In this document: positions 5,329 through 6,977 of the stretch, piece after piece
Layout: each line of letters starts with the position of its first letter
Position numbering within the stretch: the stretch's first letter is position 1
From: Candidatus Rhodoferax bjergmarkensis
GTDB lineage: Bacteria > Pseudomonadota > Gammaproteobacteria > Burkholderiales > Burkholderiaceae_C
NCBI GenBank assembly: GCA_016708345.1
Contig: JADJFX010000033.1
Coordinates: 1-6,977, forward strand
Length of the DNA stretch: 6,977 bases
Reading direction: 5' to 3'
Program-made: the position numbers and the translations under genes
The notes under the pieces: model-generated
The model's database searches: none
Told to the model about the DNA's origin: nothing
The model's input: only the letters and a program-made list of their open reading frames with translations

Positions 5329-5468
5329 TACCAGTAGTCAATCAAAAAGGGTCGGTTGTGCGACGCGCCATGTGTTGCCATTGTCAATAGTTTGGATAGT
5401 TGCATGGTAAATTGCGTGGGGAAATAGTGGGTGGTATACGGCGGATCGTGTGTAAATGGCTTTACCAT
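5328..5468 (-). CDS. Possible small protein, 46 aa
   Basis: The frame begins MVKPFTHDPPYTTHYFPTQF and ends SHNRPFLIDYW before TAA. AGAGGGAG precedes the ATG with only three bases after the last G, an acceptable but tight Shine-Dalgarno site. It is followed without a gap by the 29-aa frame. The left arm of the inverted duplication (5385-5460) lies within it, which makes its coding status doubtful, because the other arm covers the 3' end of a different frame. No family was recognised. Confidence 0.33.
   Translation of the reverse strand: MVKPFTHDPPYTTHYFPTQFTMQLSKLLTMATHGASHNRPFLIDYW
5385..5460. repeat. Left arm of a diverged inverted duplication
   Basis: This stretch matches the reverse complement of 5548-5614 in several blocks in the same order: CAATAGTT, GTT-CATGG with one mismatch, a perfect 15-mer TGGGGAAATAGTGGG (5417-5431), and TCRTGTGTAAAYGSC at the inner end with 12 of 15 identical. 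The blocks are separated by small insertions, so the arms are old or imperfect copies. About 87 bases separate the arms. Confidence 0.65.
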
Positions 5469-5498
5469 AGACTCCCTCTTGTGATGACTCTCATATAT

Positions 5499-5520
5499 AA
5501 AAAAAAAATACTGGGGGGGG
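5499..5520. other. A10 and G8 homopolymer pair
   Basis: Ten A (5499-5508), TACT, and then eight G (5513-5520) lie near the centre of the inverted duplication, flanked by TATATA and TATAT. On the minus strand this reads as a C8 then T10 tract just upstream of the possible 46-aa gene. There is no strong stem before the T run, so it is a poor terminator. Such runs are prone to sequencing and assembly error. Confidence 0.6.
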
Positions 5521-5547
5521 TATATCGACGTGTGGGCATGTGGTGGG

Positions 5548-5614
5548 GGCGTTTACACATGATTTTCGGTTGATTCCCCACTATTTCCCCATGTAACTTG
5601 CCAGCGAACTATTG
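5548..5614. repeat. Right arm of a diverged inverted duplication
   Basis: This is the inverted partner of 5385-5460. The perfect 15-bp core is CCCACTATTTCCCCA at 5577-5591. The outer part overlaps the 3' end of the frameshifted gene 5581-5857 (its last codons read NSSLASYMGK). The inner part (TTTACACA and flanks) is noncoding as far as I can see. Confidence 0.65.
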
Positions 5615-5857
5615 AAACACGCGGCGAACAATTCAAAACGGATTAAACGATCGGCAATGGCCTCGAATGGCGAGCTGGTATGTTCGTATCAACCCCGACC
5701 GATAATCGACGCATGGGGCCATTCCGACCCGGCGTGGGGCATCCGTGATAGGCAAAATCAGCCGTAATGGCGTCAATCAATCCCCCACGGATTACAATCC
5801 AATAATCCCGAGGGGTTACACCTACCAACTATTACCGCACCAGCCTTCAATTACCAT
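5581..5857 (-). pseudogene. Frameshifted small phage gene, about 92 codons
   Basis: The ATG at 5857 opens MVIEGWCGNSW and meets TAG. Protein-like sequence resumes in the -1 frame (TPRDYWIVIRGGLIDAITAD, then a less convincing middle ending RRLSVGVD) and then shifts once more to YEHTSSPFEAIADRLIRFEL, ending ASYMGK with TAG at 5583-5581. Both shifts are repaired by one added base (TT to TTT near 5825, and a T near 5687), and the span of 277 fits two missing bases. The WIVIRGGLI segment is typical of small beta-strand phage proteins. The upstream Shine-Dalgarno sequence is exceptionally strong. The alternatives are an 11-residue leader peptide, or noncoding DNA with chance frames. Confidence 0.4.
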
Positions 5858-5858
5858 T

Positions 5859-5880
5859 ATAGGTAAAACCTATCACCTCC
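5859..5880 (-). promoter_or_regulatory. Strong Shine-Dalgarno sequence followed by a hairpin
   Basis: On the minus strand GGAGGTGAT (5880-5872) is complementary to nine bases of the usual anti-Shine-Dalgarno region. It runs into the perfect inverted repeat ATAGGT-TTT-ACCTAT (5873-5859), and an ATG follows at 5857. The linear spacing is too long for efficient initiation but becomes short if the hairpin folds. The same bases contain TATAAT, so an operator over a -10 element is another reading. Confidence 0.4.
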
Positions 5881-5915
5881 GGCGTTGCCGATAGGGAATA
5901 GCTATTAGCTGGGCG

Positions 5916-5942
5916 AAAAAATACCCGCACGGTGGCGGGTAT
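5916..5942 (-). terminator. Intrinsic terminator
   Basis: On the minus strand ATACCCGC (5942-5935), loop CACCGT and GCGGGTAT (5928-5921) form a perfect 8-bp stem followed by TTTTTT. It lies 28 bases after the tandem stops of the 15-aa micro-ORF and ends the transcription unit of the 166-aa gene. It is the clearest terminator in the window. Confidence 0.9.
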
Positions 5943-5969
5943 CTGGTTAGTGGGCGATGGCGCTAGTTA

Positions 5970-6017
5970 TTAGCAGGTCAGGATAATTGCCACGATCGTT
6001 AGGATTGCAATGGCCAT
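5970..6017 (-). CDS. Hydrophobic micro-ORF, 15 aa
   Basis: The frame MAIAILTIVAIILTC ends in tandem TAA TAA. The ATG lies 4 bases after the stop of the 166-aa gene, with GGGG (the end of that gene) as a possible Shine-Dalgarno site 7 bases upstream. All residues except Thr and Cys are hydrophobic, so it would be a single short membrane helix. The intrinsic terminator follows directly. The position between a gene and its terminator, the double stop and the composition support translation, but the size leaves doubt. Confidence 0.45.
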   Translation of the reverse strand: MAIAILTIVAIILTC

Positions 6018-6021
6018 GGTG

Positions 6022-6522
6022 TTACCCCAGCTCGGCTAACAGGTCAGCGGTGTCAACATCACCGCTCGGTGCGCGTAACGTGTCGATAATCGCCGCGATT
6101 TTCGGCGTGGCACGCAATGCGGCACATTCGGACTTGGTTTTGCCATCCAAAAATGCGCGCAATGCCTCCGGTGTTTTCGCCGGGTACATTTGGCACAATG
6201 CCCGAAACAACAACCCGCCATTTCCCGACGAGCTGCCATCCCCTCGGCCTTTGTTCCAGTTTCCTGCCAGCAGGCGGTCATAGACCTCCCGAACGGCATT
6301 GTACTTATCGTCGATCGTGGCCGAACGTCCGGTGTCGGGGTTTCGCGAGATTGCGGCGGCGTCAACTAACTTTTGTTTCAACCCATGCATCATGGCATGG
6401 CGCTGTATATCGCCGGACAATTCACTAATTTTTAGGTGTAACCCGGTACCATTGGCGAATGCCAGCAAAATACCATAGTCGTCGGACGTGACCGTGATTG
6501 CGGGTGGGCGTTTGTCGTTCAT
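6022..6522 (-). CDS. Conserved phage protein, 166 aa (paralog of the gene at 3748-4290)
   Basis: The protein shares ordered landmarks with the 180-aa protein: HGLKQKLVD (46-54), YDRLLAGNW (81-89), FRALC (106-110), KTPEALRAFLDGKT (116-129), AALR (134-137) and the C-terminal VDTADLLAELG. The N-terminus is shorter, with a beta-like ILLAFANGTGLHLKISEL segment, and a serine/glycine loop (GDGSSSGNGG, 94-103) replaces part of the middle. The family is familiar from phages but has no function I can state. Its codon choice differs from its paralog: Leu is mostly TTG and Lys often AAA, whereas the paralog prefers CTC/CTG and AAG. The ATG has GAGG 7 bases upstream. A terminator follows 80 bases downstream, after the micro-ORF. 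Confidence 0.88.
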   Translation of the reverse strand: MNDKRPPAITVTSDDYGILLAFANGTGLHLKISELSGDIQRHAMMHGLKQKLVDAAAISRNPDTGRSATIDDKYNAVREVYDRLLAGNWNKGRGDGSSSGNGGLLFRALCQMYPAKTPEALRAFLDGKTKSECAALRATPKIAAIIDTLRAPSGDVDTADLLAELG

Positions 6523-6596
6523 TTGATTACCTCATTGTGTAACATGGGAATATTCCCCCATTGCCAACGGTGTGACCCATAGGCAACCAGTGACAT
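6519..6596 (-). CDS. Possible coupled micro-ORF, 25 aa
   Basis: The frame MSLVAYGSHRWQWGNIPMLH, ending NEVIK, has a TGA that overlaps the ATG of the 166-aa gene (ATGA). The palindrome at 6546-6557 lies within it. It has no clear Shine-Dalgarno sequence. Only the precise overlap supports it, so it may simply be leader RNA. Confidence 0.22.
   Translation of the reverse strand: MSLVAYGSHRWQWGNIPMLHNEVIK
6546..6557. promoter_or_regulatory. 12-bp perfect palindrome upstream of the 166-aa gene
   Basis: GGGAATATTCCC is fully self-complementary and lies 23 bases before the start codon. A weak promoter-like pair (TTGGCA, 17-base spacer, TGTTAC) overlaps it on the minus strand. It could be an operator for a dimeric regulator. 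The paralog at 3748-4290 also has a palindrome just upstream, of different sequence. Confidence 0.4.
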
Positions 6597-6611
6597 TCAC
6601 ATAGCCATCAA

Positions 6612-6922
6612 TTAGACAATTGTGACCAAATAGAAACGACCTGCAACACGGGTGGATTCATACCATATATCGCAAGGTCCAATGTACATAACACGACCAT
6701 TATGTGTTGTTTTCGTGTATGTCGCGTCAAAATCAATTGTCAATCTATGCACGGTGGACTCCGGTTGGTTAGGTGATGCGTCAAGTATAACACCTGTTGC
6801 CCTACCCGCCAATTGATTATTCCTATCGCCATTGCATGCCCGATAGCCCGCTGCTCGTCGCTATGCGCGCTCGTTGCCCAGCCCGTCGCCATACCCCAAG
6901 GGGTATCTATCGCAGTCACCAT
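6612..6922 (-). pseudogene. Frameshifted small gene, about 103 codons
   Basis: The ATG at 6922, with GGAG 9 bases upstream, opens MVTAIDTPWGMATGWATSAH and continues SDEQRAIGHAMAIGIINW. Near 6803 the coding-like frame moves by -1 to ATGVILDASPNQPESTVHRL, then TIDFDATYTKTTHNGRVMYI and WYESTRVAGRFYLVTIV, ending in TAA at 6612. One added G in a GGG run joins the two, and the span of 311 fits one missing base. The second part alone, open from a TTG at 6812, is the more convincing protein and is predicted to be beta-rich. A competing frame from the window edge (ending YPLGYGDGLGNERA, TAG at 6863-6861) is in register with that second part, so a nonsense codon instead of a frameshift is an alternative. 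Function unknown. Confidence 0.42.
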
Positions 6923-6977
6923 CCCATCCAGCTCCCGTAGGGTCGAGGGGGGAGTGAGGGCCCTGCGCGCCGTTGGG

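Noticed and set aside
5338..5432. Plus-strand frame whose end (NSLDSCMVNCVGK) resembles the minus-strand NSSLASYMGK
   Set aside because: The similarity is explained by the inverted duplication at DNA level. The frame has no start codon with a ribosome-binding site and is closed upstream by TAG.
5499..5512. T10 run on the minus strand as an intrinsic terminator
   Set aside because: Only a four-base-pair ATAC/GTAT stem could form before it, which is too weak.
6715..6750. TTGACA followed by CATACA on the minus strand as a promoter
   Set aside because: The -10 match is poor and the site lies inside the coding-like part of the gene ending at 6612.
1..6977. CRISPR array, tRNA, rRNA, insertion sequence or toxin-antitoxin pair
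   Set aside because: No regularly spaced direct repeats, cloverleaf sequence, transposase frame or recognisable toxin was found by eye on either strand.

Overview
The window looks like part of a tailed-bacteriophage (Caudoviricetes) genome or prophage. Every gene I can support lies on the minus strand, so transcription runs from high to low coordinates. The genes are very short, tightly packed and often overlap at stop and start codons. The only confidently named enzyme is a Dda/RecD-like SF1B helicase. The others are small proteins of kinds common in phage early or replication regions: a two-helix membrane protein like DUF7220, a ribbon-helix-helix-like protein, a zinc-ribbon protein and short acidic proteins. 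Two promoters match the bacterial sigma-70 consensus almost perfectly, which points to use of host RNA polymerase. No tRNA, rRNA, CRISPR array, insertion sequence, integrase or structural gene was found. The host cannot be named from this sequence; a moderately GC-rich proteobacterium is a guess.

Layout in the direction of transcription. At 6977-5916 there is a frameshifted small gene, a possible 25-aa ORF, an intact 166-aa protein, a 15-aa hydrophobic micro-ORF and a clean intrinsic terminator. At 5915-5239 there is a mostly regulatory-looking stretch. It holds a frameshifted small gene behind a very strong Shine-Dalgarno sequence, a diverged inverted duplication around an A10/G8 homopolymer pair, and two weakly supported coupled micro-ORFs. 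At 5242-4373 two consecutive genes are broken by several frameshifts. At 4290-3748 lies an intact 180-aa protein that is a clear paralog of the 166-aa protein.

At 3747-3494 there are hairpins, a perfect consensus promoter and a hairpin at the predicted mRNA 5' end. The operon that follows (3493-645) encodes a 47-aa protein, then after a terminator hairpin a zinc-ribbon protein, a possible lipoprotein, the ribbon-helix-helix-like protein, the DUF7220-like membrane protein, a 97-aa protein and the helicase. A second promoter with the same architecture (639-607) drives a 72-aa protein, a 55-aa protein and a partial gene that leaves the window at base 1.

Themes worth attention are: a shared 33-bp promoter module; a recurring acidic-leucine motif (such as DTDALLGELG) at the ends of several unrelated small proteins; the diverged paralog pair with different codon preference; and a concentration of frameshifts in the right third, most of them repaired by adding one base, often in a short homopolymer. 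That last pattern suggests either sequencing deletions or real gene decay. I see no convincing complete new defence or anti-defence system.
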